This document shows, piece after piece, positions 51,389 to 60,217 of a stretch of 64,000 nt of DNA. The DNA comes from CAZLCC01 sp964558365 (GTDB taxonomy: Bacteria; Patescibacteriota; Saccharimonadia; Saccharimonadales; Saccharimonadaceae). Made by a program: the position numbers and the translations under genes. How positions within the stretch are numbered: the stretch's first letter is position 1; each line of letters opens with the position of its first letter. Where the stretch lies: positions 1 to 64,000 of the forward strand of contig CAZLCC010000007.1 of the NCBI GenBank assembly GCA_964558365.1, given 5' to 3'. A model generated the notes under the pieces. It saw only the letters and a list, made by a program, of their open reading frames with translations. It did not search any database and had not been told where the DNA came from.

Positions 51389-53110
51389 CTACATCCTCTC
51401 TGGCACTTCAATGCCAAGCAAATGCAACCCATGTTGCATCACAGCACTCACTTGCTTAATCAGCGCCAAGCGTGCGCCTTTTTCATCTTCGCTCACCTCA
51501 CCCGTCGCAATTGGCGTTTTCTCATAATAACGGTTCATGATGCGCGCCAACTCATAAACATACGCAGCAACTCTGTGTGGCTCATACGCTTCGGCTGCAT
51601 ATTTTACAATTTCTGGATATTCAAGCAGCTTAATGAGCACTGGCTTTTCTTCCTGCCACGAATAGTTATATGCCTCAAAATCTTTTAGTTCTTCGGGATT
51701 ATCGCGCAAAATTTTATTCATTCGCACTGCTGCATATTGCACATATGGCCCGCTATATCCAGTGAGATTAAACATCGTTTTCCAGTCGAACAAAATATTA
51801 GTGCGGCGATCTGCAGCAAAGTCAGTAAATTTAATTGCACCCAGGGCAATCTTCTTCACATCTTCTTCAGAAACTTCACGATCCTTCACCACTTCGCCAG
51901 CTCTCTTTTCGGCTTCATCAAGAAGCTCTTCCATTAAAACAACGCCTTTTCGAGAACTCATCTTTTCTCTAGTTCCATCTTCATTTTTTTGGTCAATCGT
52001 GCCAAACCACAGATGAATTAGTTCTGTTTTCACCCCAAGTTTTTTGGCTAAAGCAAAAAGCTGCGCAAAATGGAATTGCTGCTCGCTGCCGGCGGCATAA
52101 ATTACCCTATCTGGCTTCCACTCGCTTTCGCGATACTCAATTGTAGCCAAGTCAGTCGTGGCATAGAGCGCTGCACCGTTACTTTTTTGCAAAAGAATAG
52201 GTGTTTCAATGCCAAATTCTTTTAAATCAACAATCACCGAGCCGTCATCATTTTGCATCGCTACACCTTCATCAACCAGTCGTTGTACCGCAGTTTTACC
52301 TTTTTCAACAAAAAACTTCTCGCCCATTTCGTGCTCGGTTGAGATCTTTAGTCGCTGCATAACGTTATGGATGTGTTCCAGTGAGATTCTATTAAATCGC
52401 TTTGAAAGCTCCGTCGCTTCTGCATCGCCCTGCTCTAACTTTAATAGCCATTGCTGCACTTCATTCGCTAACTTATCGCCACCTTCTTGCTCTTCTTTTT
52501 TCAGTGCTGCTTTTGTTTCAATATACACCCTGCCAAGCTCATATACGCCATCGCTTGCAAGCTTTTCTTCACTACTAAACTTCTTAAAGCCAACCACCCA
52601 CACACCAAATGGCGTGCCATAGTCTCCTAAATGATTGTCTGTAATCGTGTTCCAGCCGTTCGCTTCCATAAGCTGCTTCACCGCCCAACCTTGGTTGCCT
52701 GGGCGCAAATGCCCCACGCTATATGGCTTTGCCATATTTGGGCTTGGATACTCAACCACCACAGTCTTGTCTTTGCCATCAATATTTTCGCCAAAAGTTT
52801 GTCCTCTTTTTTCGGCTGCTTGTTTTTGGCTTTCAAGCGACGCAAGAAGCGCTTCAGATTCCATTCGCAAATTCAAAAACCCAGGCCCTGCCACTTCAGC
52901 AGAAGCAATCACTTCATGTTCTGCCAATTTATCTGCAATCTGCTCTGCAACTACGCGTGGGTTCTGGCCAAGCTTGCCAGCCAGTTGCATCGCCACGTTA
53001 CAGCTATAATCACCATATTTCTCATCAGGATAAGAAATGGTTGCTTTAATTTGCTCGTCAAAAAGATTCTCGGCAACCTCAGAAATAATTTTAGATAACT
53101 CAAACTTCAT
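51389..53110 (-). CDS. argS: Arginyl-tRNA synthetase
   Basis: 573 residues. N-terminal additional domain, SPNMAKPYSVGHLRPGNQ (the HIGH motif with Ser in place of the first His), EKMSSRKGVVLMEELLDEA (KMSK-like), and a helical anticodon-binding DALR domain ending LGIEVPERM. TATAAT (53119-53124) lies eight bases before the ATG. Two arginine tRNAs are encoded in this window. Confidence 0.95.
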   Translation of the reverse strand: MKFELSKIISEVAENLFDEQIKATISYPDEKYGDYSCNVAMQLAGKLGQNPRVVAEQIADKLAEHEVIASAEVAGPGFLNLRMESEALLASLESQKQAAEKRGQTFGENIDGKDKTVVVEYPSPNMAKPYSVGHLRPGNQGWAVKQLMEANGWNTITDNHLGDYGTPFGVWVVGFKKFSSEEKLASDGVYELGRVYIETKAALKKEEQEGGDKLANEVQQWLLKLEQGDAEATELSKRFNRISLEHIHNVMQRLKISTEHEMGEKFFVEKGKTAVQRLVDEGVAMQNDDGSVIVDLKEFGIETPILLQKSNGAALYATTDLATIEYRESEWKPDRVIYAAGSEQQFHFAQLFALAKKLGVKTELIHLWFGTIDQKNEDGTREKMSSRKGVVLMEELLDEAEKRAGEVVKDREVSEEDVKKIALGAIKFTDFAADRRTNILFDWKTMFNLTGYSGPYVQYAAVRMNKILRDNPEELKDFEAYNYSWQEEKPVLIKLLEYPEIVKYAAEAYEPHRVAAYVYELARIMNRYYEKTPIATGEVSEDEKGARLALIKQVSAVMQHGLHLLGIEVPERM

Positions 53111-53131
53111 TACTGATAATTATAACAGAGG

Positions 53132-54730
53132 TTACGTGTTCACGCGCTCTTTTGCTGTTTTTATCAACCCAACAAATAATGGGTGTGGTTTGTTGGGGCG
53201 CGATTTAAATTCTGGGTGGGCTTGGGTCGCCACAAAATATGGGTGATCTTTTGCTTCAATAAATTCAACCAACCTACCATCGGGTGATTCACCAGAAACT
53301 ATAACGCCGCCTTGGTTTATCTCTTTTTCAAATGCTCGATTCACTTCATAGCGATGCCTGTGCCGCTCGATAATATTTTGGGCGCTGTACACATCAGCAA
53401 CTTTTGAGCCTTTTTCTAGCTTGGCTTCATAATTACCTAACCGCATGGTGCCGCCAGTTTCTTGTTTACCAGACTGCCCGTCCATTAAGTAAACAACGTT
53501 TTGCTTAGCTTTAGGGTTAATCTCTTCAGTTATTGCCTCGCTTAAACCACCCTTTCTTGCAGCTGCAATTACCGCAACCTGCAAGCCCAAGCACAAACCA
53601 AGATACGGGATGTTATTTTCAAGCGCATATGTTGCAGCAGCAACTTTTCCTTCTACACCACGAGTCCCAAAACCACCTGGCACCAAAATCGCATCATACT
53701 TACTTAAGTTGCTTTCGTCTTCTGCATTTATCCATTCATATTTTAAATCTACACTTTCGCTCCAGGCGGCTGCTTTTAACGCTTCAACAACAGAAAAATA
53801 CGTGTCCTCGTTATCAAGATATTTTGCAACAATACCAACAGTTACTGTTTTGTCGTATTTTTTTGTAGCACTTGCGACTAGCTTCTTCCACTCTGCCATA
53901 TCTGCTTTTTTAGCCTGAATAGAAAATTTCTTCAAAATAGTTTCAGCAACATTTTGTGCTTCTAGCGTTAGTGGCACTTCATATACCGTTTGGGCATTTG
54001 GCAGCGCAATAACTGCTTCTTTAGAAACACCGCCAAACATACTAATCTTATGTAGAGCTGCTTCTGTTAATTCATAGTCTGCTCTTGCACAAATGATATC
54101 TGGCATAATGCCAAAACCGCGCAGATCGCGAACCGCATTTTGCGCTGGCTTCGTTTTCAGCTCTTTACTCGCCTTAATATACGGAACGTAAACCACATGG
54201 GCAAAAAGACAGTTTTCGCGCCCAGCTCGCGCGGCAAATTCACGAAACGCTTCAATAAAAGCAATGCCTTCATAATCTCCAACCGTTCCGCCAAGTTCCA
54301 CAATGTGAATATCGCTGCCTTTGCCTGATCTTTCAATTTCATTTTGAATCGCATCTGTTAAATGCGGAATCATTTGCACTGTTTTTCCTAAAAATTTGCC
54401 ATCACGCTCTGCCTGAATCAAATCTTGATACACTCTTCCGGCTAGCGTTACGCTATCTTTGGTGAGCTCAATATCTAAAAATCGTTCATAGTGCCCAAGG
54501 TCTAAATCAATCTCTGTACCGTCTTTTGTAACAAAACATTCACCGTGCTCTGCCGGGTTAAGTGTGCCTGCATCAACGTTTAAATATGCTTCACACTTTT
54601 GCACCGAGATTTTAAAACCGCGGGATTTTAAAAGGGCGCCGATAGACGCCGCCGTTATTCCTTTGCCAACTCCTGATAATACGCCGCCTGTTACAAAAAT
54701 GTATTTACGGCTTTTTCCCATGTCTTCCAT
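53132..54730 (-). CDS. pyrG: CTP synthase
   Basis: 532 residues. Synthase domain: FVTGGVLSGVGKGITAAS, GTLNPAEHGECFVTKDG. Class I glutamine amidotransferase domain: GLCLGLQVAVIAAAR (nucleophile Cys), HRHRYEVN, THPEF-type end (AQAHPEFKSRPN). TATAAT on the reverse strand is eight bases before the ATG. It makes CTP from UTP, the only de novo pyrimidine step seen here. Confidence 0.96.
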   Translation of the reverse strand: MEDMGKSRKYIFVTGGVLSGVGKGITAASIGALLKSRGFKISVQKCEAYLNVDAGTLNPAEHGECFVTKDGTEIDLDLGHYERFLDIELTKDSVTLAGRVYQDLIQAERDGKFLGKTVQMIPHLTDAIQNEIERSGKGSDIHIVELGGTVGDYEGIAFIEAFREFAARAGRENCLFAHVVYVPYIKASKELKTKPAQNAVRDLRGFGIMPDIICARADYELTEAALHKISMFGGVSKEAVIALPNAQTVYEVPLTLEAQNVAETILKKFSIQAKKADMAEWKKLVASATKKYDKTVTVGIVAKYLDNEDTYFSVVEALKAAAWSESVDLKYEWINAEDESNLSKYDAILVPGGFGTRGVEGKVAAATYALENNIPYLGLCLGLQVAVIAAARKGGLSEAITEEINPKAKQNVVYLMDGQSGKQETGGTMRLGNYEAKLEKGSKVADVYSAQNIIERHRHRYEVNRAFEKEINQGGVIVSGESPDGRLVEFIEAKDHPYFVATQAHPEFKSRPNKPHPLFVGLIKTAKERVNT

Positions 54731-54767
54731 GGGACTTTATTATAGCATGTTATAGCTTAAAGTAACA

Positions 54768-54858
<91 letters not shown>

Positions 54859-54865
54859 AATAGTT

Positions 54866-55354
54866 TTATTTTAGCGAATTCTTTGGCGCATGAAAATCGT
54901 AGGAAAGTTTATTGTATTCTTTTGTGTCATAATTTTTTTCACCAGATGCATTCCAAAGTACAAAATATTTGATACCAGAATCTAATGCCAATCGGCTACA
55001 CACCGTGCAAAATGGCTCACCCGCATCTGTAAAATTGCCACCTTCATCAACCCGCATAAAATAAAGTGTAGAGCCTTTAATTTTGTCTGAATGGTTTTTT
55101 AAAGCATCAGTAATTGCTCGCCACTCGGCGTGCACGCAACATGTTTTATCGTATTTTGGCTTCTTAGAATAATCATATTCTTTTTCGCACATACGATTAT
55201 CTTCATCGTTATTTGGCGGAGAATTATAACCTTTGCCAATCACTGCTCCACTCTTAACAATTACCGCGCCGCATTTTGCTTTATAGCACGTTGCTTGTTC
55301 TGCAACTTTGGCAGCAGCTTTAAAGAAAGTCTGATTTTTTACCTCATTCTTCAC
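54866..55354 (-). CDS. Zinc-dependent deaminase, dCMP deaminase-like
   Basis: 162 residues of the cytidine deaminase superfamily: CCVHAEWRAI (His ligand and Glu) and PFCTVCSRLALDSGI (CxxC ligands). CGAVIVKSGAVIGKGYNSP at the N-terminal end and FVLWNASGE toward the C-terminal end fit ComEB/dCMP deaminases better than TadA. It would feed dUMP synthesis and suits the dut/ndk/pyrG set. It has extra cysteines (C16, C20, C28) whose role is unknown. Confidence 0.8.
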   Translation of the reverse strand: MKNEVKNQTFFKAAAKVAEQATCYKAKCGAVIVKSGAVIGKGYNSPPNNDEDNRMCEKEYDYSKKPKYDKTCCVHAEWRAITDALKNHSDKIKGSTLYFMRVDEGGNFTDAGEPFCTVCSRLALDSGIKYFVLWNASGEKNYDTKEYNKLSYDFHAPKNSLK

Positions 55355-55394
55355 ATTACTTATGATATCAAACTAATATTGCTATACTGTGCTT

Positions 55395-56456
55395 ATGGTT
55401 AAAAAGAAGAAGTCTCGCAAAAAACAAACCAAACAATCAACCTATAAAAAAGTATTAAAAATACTCGCCTGGATTGTAGGCAGCATTATTCTGCTTATTG
55501 GAATTATCTATGTCGCTTTTCAAATAAGCCCTTGGCCATCCGCCCTACTTATTCGTTCTGCCTTTAACGAAAATGCTAAAAAGCAATCTGAAGCACTAGA
55601 AAAATATGTGCCACATGACGTAAGTTCCATTAAAAATATACAATACAAAAATAACGATAAAGATGCATATCTTGATGTTTTTTATCCAAGCTCAATTAAA
55701 AATACAAATAAAAAATTGCCAACAATTGTGTGGGTGCATGGCGGCGGCTGGATATCGGGTAATAAAAATAACATAGCAAACTATTTAAAGATTCTAGCTA
55801 GCAAAGGCTACACAACCGTAGGCATAAACTACACAATCGCGCCAGAAGCACACTACCCGACTCCTGTTTTGCAAACATCTGAAGCATTAGAATATCTTAA
55901 TAAAAATGCTAATAATCTGCATATAGATAAAACTCAATTTGTTTTAGCGGGCGATTCTGCGGGCTCACAAATTGCTGCGCAGGTTGCCACAATCATCACC
56001 AACCCTTCCTATACAAAGCTTGTTAGTATTGCCGCGCCACTGCGACCCTCTCAGCTTACTGGAATGCTGCTAAATTGCGGGGCATACGATATCAACATCG
56101 TAAACACAAAAGATACTAGCGAAGGTACAAAATTATTAAAAACATTTTTGTGGTCATATAGTGGAAAGAAAGATTTCATGAAAGATAAAGAGCTGATGCA
56201 GGCTTCTGTAATAGACTACGTCAATTCAGACTTTCCGCCATCGTTCATTACCGCAGGTAATAACGATCCGCTACTGCCGCAATCAAAAGCTTTTGCCAAA
56301 AAACTTATATCACTCGGCGTTCCAACCACCATTCTGTTTTACCCACAAAACTACTCCCCGCCTCTGCCGCACGAATATCAATTTAATTTAGATGGTAAAG
56401 CTGGAAAAAAAGCATTAAACGAAATGGTGAGTTTTCTAGAAAAAAATACGAAGTAG
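55395..56456 (+). CDS. Membrane-anchored alpha/beta hydrolase (esterase-like)
   Basis: Start ATG 55395, since the GTG six bases earlier lies directly after the TATACT -10 box (55383-55388). A basic tail, one membrane helix (about 20-45), then a catalytic domain outside the membrane. WVHGGGWISGN is the oxyanion hole, LAGDSAGSQIAAQV the nucleophile elbow, NDPLLP carries the Asp, and PHEYQF the His. This matches hormone-sensitive-lipase-like esterases. Substrate unknown. 353 residues. Confidence 0.83.
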   Translation: MVKKKKSRKKQTKQSTYKKVLKILAWIVGSIILLIGIIYVAFQISPWPSALLIRSAFNENAKKQSEALEKYVPHDVSSIKNIQYKNNDKDAYLDVFYPSSIKNTNKKLPTIVWVHGGGWISGNKNNIANYLKILASKGYTTVGINYTIAPEAHYPTPVLQTSEALEYLNKNANNLHIDKTQFVLAGDSAGSQIAAQVATIITNPSYTKLVSIAAPLRPSQLTGMLLNCGAYDINIVNTKDTSEGTKLLKTFLWSYSGKKDFMKDKELMQASVIDYVNSDFPPSFITAGNNDPLLPQSKAFAKKLISLGVPTTILFYPQNYSPPLPHEYQFNLDGKAGKKALNEMVSFLEKNTK

Positions 56457-56458
56457 AA

Positions 56459-56853
56459 TTAAGTTACGATTCCCCTACGACGTAGATCTTCTTTACTTTC
56501 AAATTCAAGGTAATTTTGTGTCAACTCTTCACCAGTAGCAATATCACGAGTAGCTACGAGAAACGCATCTTCGTGAGTATCGTCTTGCGACACTGTTGCG
56601 TCGACTGCGTGGTTAATAAATTTTGAAACATCAAAATCAACATGCCACATTTGAGTTGGCCGATCAAAAACCCCCACCATAAAATTTCGTCTTTTTCTTT
56701 TTGATCTAAATTATCGAATTGCTCTTGAGTGATATTGAGATCTAAGATTGGGCTTGCAGTATAGATTAAATCACCCTTCTTAATTTCTTGATCTGCGAAG
56801 AGGCCAACACCATGTAGGTCTGATGATTTTAGTTTGTATTTAATATGAATCAT
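56459..56853 (-). pseudogene. SET-domain protein gene with a frameshift
   Basis: The first part (start ATG 56853) reads SSDLHGVGLFADQEIKKGDL, the SET N-terminal motif, to about DEILWWGF. The reading then shifts by one at GGGGGTTTTT (forward 56666-56675), and the other frame continues MWHVDFDVSKFINHAVDA and TRDIATGEELTQNY, the pseudoknot motifs that bind SAM, to the stop at 56459. The joined product would be about 131 residues. TATAAT lies six bases before the ATG. The shift is in a homopolymer pair, so it is mutation or assembly error. Confidence 0.7.
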
Positions 56854-56964
56854 ATTGAGATTATAGCAAAGAATTGCAGGATATCGCTTTCCTTCGCTTT
56901 TCGCTCAGTCGCTCCTTCATTCAAAAGTGCTCGAAACAAGATTTCTGCGCGCTTTTTCACTACG

Positions 56965-56982
56965 CCGAACCTTACGGTTCGG
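56965..56982. repeat. Hairpin in gap 56854-57039
   Basis: CCGAACC-TTAC-GGTTCGG, seven pairs. The stretch between the SET gene and tRNA-Arg holds this and the next hairpin but no convincing gene; open frames across it run through the tRNA. Confidence 0.5.
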
Positions 56983-57000
56983 ATTCGCTGATGCAAATCT

Positions 57001-57043
57001 ACCACGTAAAAACCCAATCACAAGGATTGGGTTATCACGTGGT
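57001..57043 (-). terminator. Two-part hairpin behind tRNA-Arg(GCG)
   Basis: Reverse strand: AACCCAATC and GATTGGGTT (nine pairs, five-base loop) followed by TTT looks like an intrinsic terminator. Outer arms ACCACGT and ACGTGGT also pair, and one of them includes the CCA end of the tRNA. Confidence 0.6.
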
Positions 57044-57116
57044 ACACCCGACAGGATTCGAACCTATGACCTTTGGCTCCGCAAGCCAACGCTCTATCCA
57101 GCTGAGCTACGGGTGC
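57040..57116 (-). tRNA. tRNA-Arg (anticodon GCG)
   Basis: Cloverleaf with encoded CCA: acceptor GCACCCG with CGGGTGT, anticodon stem TTGGC/GCCAA, loop TTGCGGA giving GCG (reads CGC). Bacteria usually use ACG edited to ICG here, so this anticodon is unusual. Confidence 0.88.
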
Positions 57117-57342
57117 GTGTTGCACCCTCGCTTTTTCAAGCTGGATAGAACGTTGTCGCATATTAAAAATAAACGGCTTCGCCTGAGCCAGCTAAGGCTT
57201 CGGGTGCGCATCGTAGCCATTCGCTACAAAAAATAACGTTTGGCCACGTCTTGTAACTAGAAGGTGCTTTCTTTTTTGCCCAATAAATCAAGCAAACGAA
57301 CAGATGGTATTGTATCAAAAACCTTCAGGGGTGGCAAACAAG
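57117..57342. other. Gap around tRNA-Arg, no gene seen
   Basis: This stretch follows the tRNA on its upstream side and contains no frame that looks coding. A TACAAT-like box near 57312-57317 on the reverse strand may belong to a tRNA transcript. Confidence 0.3.
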
Positions 57343-57939
57343 CTAAAGTCGTAATTTGCGCATAAATGTATCAACAAAATCGAGCTTAAGCTGCTCCATT
57401 GGTAAGTGATGACCAAAGATATCTACAATTTTTTCTCCGTCTTCTTCAGCAAAATATACGTTCATCATTGGCGCAAAACGCTTTGTTGGCACCAGCATAA
57501 TAGAATAGATTGGACCGTCTTGCACAACACCAAACGCCTTAAACTCTTTAAAAGAATGGAGCTTTTGGCCAGTGTTAAGGCCCTCTGGGCTCAACGTATA
57601 CTGCAATGTTCGCGGGGGGCGGCGTGAATAAACAATTAGTGCAGCTGCCATAACAGCAATAAGCACCGCAAACGTCCACGAATCAAGAATAAGGATTGAA
57701 AAAGCTAGAAAAGCTAAGGTGATGATACCAAGGACAATAAACCATAAAAAGTCTTTTTCACGATAGATATATTCAGAAGCCTCCCAGCTAATGGTTGGAT
57801 CATCATATTTTTGTGCCTGATTTGGTTTTACTGGAACTTCTTCTTGCTGCGAAAGTGTTTCATTTGAAGCTGCTTGCCCCTCTTGTTGCCCACCTTCTTC
57901 TGGCTGCCAATAATTTTTTTGCTCATCCTCTGGTTGCAT
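57343..57939 (-). CDS. Membrane protein, 198 aa, function unknown
   Basis: Start ATG 57939, because TATACT lies six bases upstream (57946-57951). An acidic, Gln/Glu-rich disordered N-terminal tail (about 1-55), two membrane helices (about 63-83 and 86-104) and a cytoplasmic PH-like strand-rich domain (GPIYSIMLVPTKRF, EDGEKIVDIFGHHLPM). No family name can be given. Confidence 0.7.
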   Translation of the reverse strand: MQPEDEQKNYWQPEEGGQQEGQAASNETLSQQEEVPVKPNQAQKYDDPTISWEASEYIYREKDFLWFIVLGIITLAFLAFSILILDSWTFAVLIAVMAAALIVYSRRPPRTLQYTLSPEGLNTGQKLHSFKEFKAFGVVQDGPIYSIMLVPTKRFAPMMNVYFAEEDGEKIVDIFGHHLPMEQLKLDFVDTFMRKLRL

Positions 57940-57970
57940 AGTTTTAGTATACAGCATAAGCAATAACAAA

Positions 57971-57999
57971 AAACGAAAAAAGCCGAGCAAAACTCGACT
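57971..57999 (-). terminator. Terminator after tRNA-Ser(GCT)
   Basis: Reverse strand AGTCGAG-TTTTG-CTCGGCT, seven pairs with one G-T, followed by six T. Confidence 0.8.
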
Positions 58000-58006
58000 G
58001 TTTTCT

Positions 58007-58099
58007 TGGCGGAGGAGGAGGGATTCGAACCCTCGCGCCAGGTTGCCCCGACCTAACGATTTAGCAAACCGTCCCCTTAAGCCACTTGGGTACCCCTCC
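58007..58099 (-). tRNA. tRNA-Ser (anticodon GCT)
   Basis: Type II tRNA with long variable arm and encoded CCA. Loop TTGCTAA gives GCT (reads AGC and AGT). TATAAT lies a few bases upstream on the reverse strand. Confidence 0.92.
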
Positions 58100-58131
58100 G
58101 TGCTTGAACAATTATACTAGAGACAAGGTAT

Positions 58132-59931
58132 TTACGGCAATTGGAATCTAACTGGAGTAGACCGATCAATCGTTGTTCCGTCCCCCAGCTGACCGGCATT
58201 ATTGCGTCCTGCACAATATAGCTGATTATCGGCAATTGCACATACATTTTGTTTAAGTACAGCAAACTGCGTGATTTTTGGATCACCAGGAATATTGAAT
58301 TCCACAGGGTTTGATGTAGCGCCAGACGTAGAGGTACCATTACCTAACTCTCCATAGCTATTTTGACCCGCACAGTATAAATTACCTACTGAAGATAACG
58401 CGCAGGTCTTATTGCCATTGGTCATTACCGATACCGCAGCTTGATAGGCAGGCATAACAAATTGGGCGGGGTTACTCTGCTGCGTAGTATTTCCATTGCC
58501 TAGTTGTCCATGAGTGTTCAGACCCGCGCAATACGGAATACTGTTATAGGCTAAAGCACATATGTGACTATTACCGACGGAGCCCATCTTTATTGCTCCC
58601 AGTGATGATCCAAACCTCACTGGAGTTGACTGATTAGAAGTACTTCCGTTGCCAAGCCTTCCATAAGTACCCATCCCTGCGCAATACATTGCATTAAAGG
58701 TAGTTAGGGCACAAACATTATACCCCCCAGAACCATGCACTACAGTCTCGGGAGGATTACTTGAGGGTGTAGTAAATGCAGTAAGGTTGGATTGCGGACT
58801 TGTGGTGTTACCATTTCCAAGCTGACCATAGCTGTTTTGACCAGAACAAATCATATGCTTAGAAGCTCCGCTTAGGGAGGAGGTGGCACAAGTTACACCT
58901 GATCCTACCACAACATCAATCATCGGGGCAGAGGTAAAAAATGCATTCGCACCACCAAACTTTACAGGAGTCGACCGGTTCGTGGTTGAATTATCGCCAA
59001 GCTGCCCAGAGCTATTATTTCCAGCACAATAAAGAGAGTAGGCATTAAGAATTACTACACATGTATTTGTATCTTCTGAAGCAACAAGTTTATATACGCC
59101 CCATCCTGATGGAAGTATAAACTGACCCGGAGTACTTCGATTTGTGGTATTTCCGACTCCTAATTGACCGGAACTATTTGAGCCAGAACAGTAGACCTGA
59201 TCATTGGAACCATGTGCACAAACATGGTCAAGCAAACCAGCAGTTTGACCATACGCTACGACATCTTTTGCAGTTAGCCCTGAGGGCAAATTAAATTTTA
59301 CAGGTGTAGTTTGTGGGGAGGTTGTGTTACCTATACCAAGCTGCCCTGTATTATTTCTCCCCGCGCAATACGCCTGTTGGTCAGATGCTATTGTACAGAT
59401 CCCCTCTCCAAAACCCGTTACTGAAGTGAGGTAGTAGCTATAGCCATCACCTAAAAAATTATTACCAGCGCTGTTCTGGGTGCCAACTGCGCTCAATGAC
59501 TGGTCAACGTTTATAATAACCGTTTTATTAGAGGTATATGTTTTGCTGGCGCCAACAAGAACAGTTCCTGTAACTGCTGCGGTGGCTGGATTACCGCTAG
59601 AGCTATTTGGGGGGGCTACTGTAAATGTAGATGACCATTGTCCAGACTCCTGAGCCACATAGCCTCCACTACCTCCGCTGCAATTTGAGCTTGGTGTTAA
59701 ATTACTGGTCCAATAATTCGTTTTATTTTTCTCTAAGCAACTCGATGCAAACGCTACTCCTGCCTGCGCGGCTTCATCTGCTAACCTATTCCAGCGCTGG
59801 TCTTGAAGAGTTTTAGTAATAGAAGTACTGGCAACAAGAGTCGATGCGCCGACAATCATTAAAATAGTGCCAGCAATAATAAGTGTGGGGAGTGCAAAAC
59901 CTCGCTGAATTAGTTTTTTATATTTATGCAT
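58132..59931 (-). CDS. Pilin-like protein with eight RCC1-type blades
   Basis: 599 residues. The start HKYKKLIQRG|FALPTLIIAG looks like a prepilin leader followed by one hydrophobic helix (about 12-35), with no Glu at +5, similar to PilX-type minor pilins. A Ser/Thr/Gly linker (about 60-160) leads to eight repeats of about 50 residues from about 175, each with a CAGxNxxGQLGxGN-type core and TPVxF end, the RCC1 beta-propeller signature. Every repeat has a second cysteine (for example HVCAHGSNDQVYCSG) so each blade may hold a disulfide. This suits an extracellular tip. A tip adhesin is inferred. Confidence 0.8.
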   Translation of the reverse strand: MHKYKKLIQRGFALPTLIIAGTILMIVGASTLVASTSITKTLQDQRWNRLADEAAQAGVAFASSCLEKNKTNYWTSNLTPSSNCSGGSGGYVAQESGQWSSTFTVAPPNSSSGNPATAAVTGTVLVGASKTYTSNKTVIINVDQSLSAVGTQNSAGNNFLGDGYSYYLTSVTGFGEGICTIASDQQAYCAGRNNTGQLGIGNTTSPQTTPVKFNLPSGLTAKDVVAYGQTAGLLDHVCAHGSNDQVYCSGSNSSGQLGVGNTTNRSTPGQFILPSGWGVYKLVASEDTNTCVVILNAYSLYCAGNNSSGQLGDNSTTNRSTPVKFGGANAFFTSAPMIDVVVGSGVTCATSSLSGASKHMICSGQNSYGQLGNGNTTSPQSNLTAFTTPSSNPPETVVHGSGGYNVCALTTFNAMYCAGMGTYGRLGNGSTSNQSTPVRFGSSLGAIKMGSVGNSHICALAYNSIPYCAGLNTHGQLGNGNTTQQSNPAQFVMPAYQAAVSVMTNGNKTCALSSVGNLYCAGQNSYGELGNGTSTSGATSNPVEFNIPGDPKITQFAVLKQNVCAIADNQLYCAGRNNAGQLGDGTTIDRSTPVRFQLP

Positions 59932-59943
59932 AAATATATTGAT

Positions 59944-59986
59944 TACCCTATACTTTCTTCATTAAAAGTATATGCTTTTAGGGGTA
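59944..59986 (-). promoter_or_regulatory. Bulged hairpin upstream of the pilin-RCC1 gene
   Basis: TACCC and GGGTA enclose TATACTTT and AAAGTATA, with an eight-base loop and a nine-base bulge, 12 bases before the ATG. It may be a leader structure or the end of the tRNA-Ser(GGA) transcript. Confidence 0.4.
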
Positions 59987-60011
59987 TAAACACAAGGATT
60001 ATAGGCTTATT

Positions 60012-60101
60012 TGGCGGAGAGAGAGGGATTCGAACCCTCGAGACGACTGCTCGCCTACACGCTTTCCAGGCGTGCCAGTTCAACCACTCCTGCACCTCTC
60101 C
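60012..60101 (-). tRNA. tRNA-Ser (anticodon GGA)
   Basis: Type II tRNA with encoded CCA. Stem CACGC/GCGTG closes loop CTGGAAA, giving GGA (reads TCC and TCT). Confidence 0.92.
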
Positions 60102-60217
60102 ACGCCTTCAAAGTATAGCGAAAAGAGTTGTTATTTACACCTTATTTTGCTGTTGCTTTAAGCTCTTGACAGTACGTATAATAAATATAACAAAATATCA
60201 AAACAACCTGCGAGAAT

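Noticed and set aside
51389..53110. ArgS HIGH motif with Ser in place of the first His as an oddity
   Set aside because: I recall ArgS proteins from other bacteria with a similar SxGHLR motif, so this is likely a normal variant.
56874..57236. Forward open frame across tRNA-Arg(GCG)
   Set aside because: It runs through the complement of the tRNA and both hairpins; it is not a credible gene.
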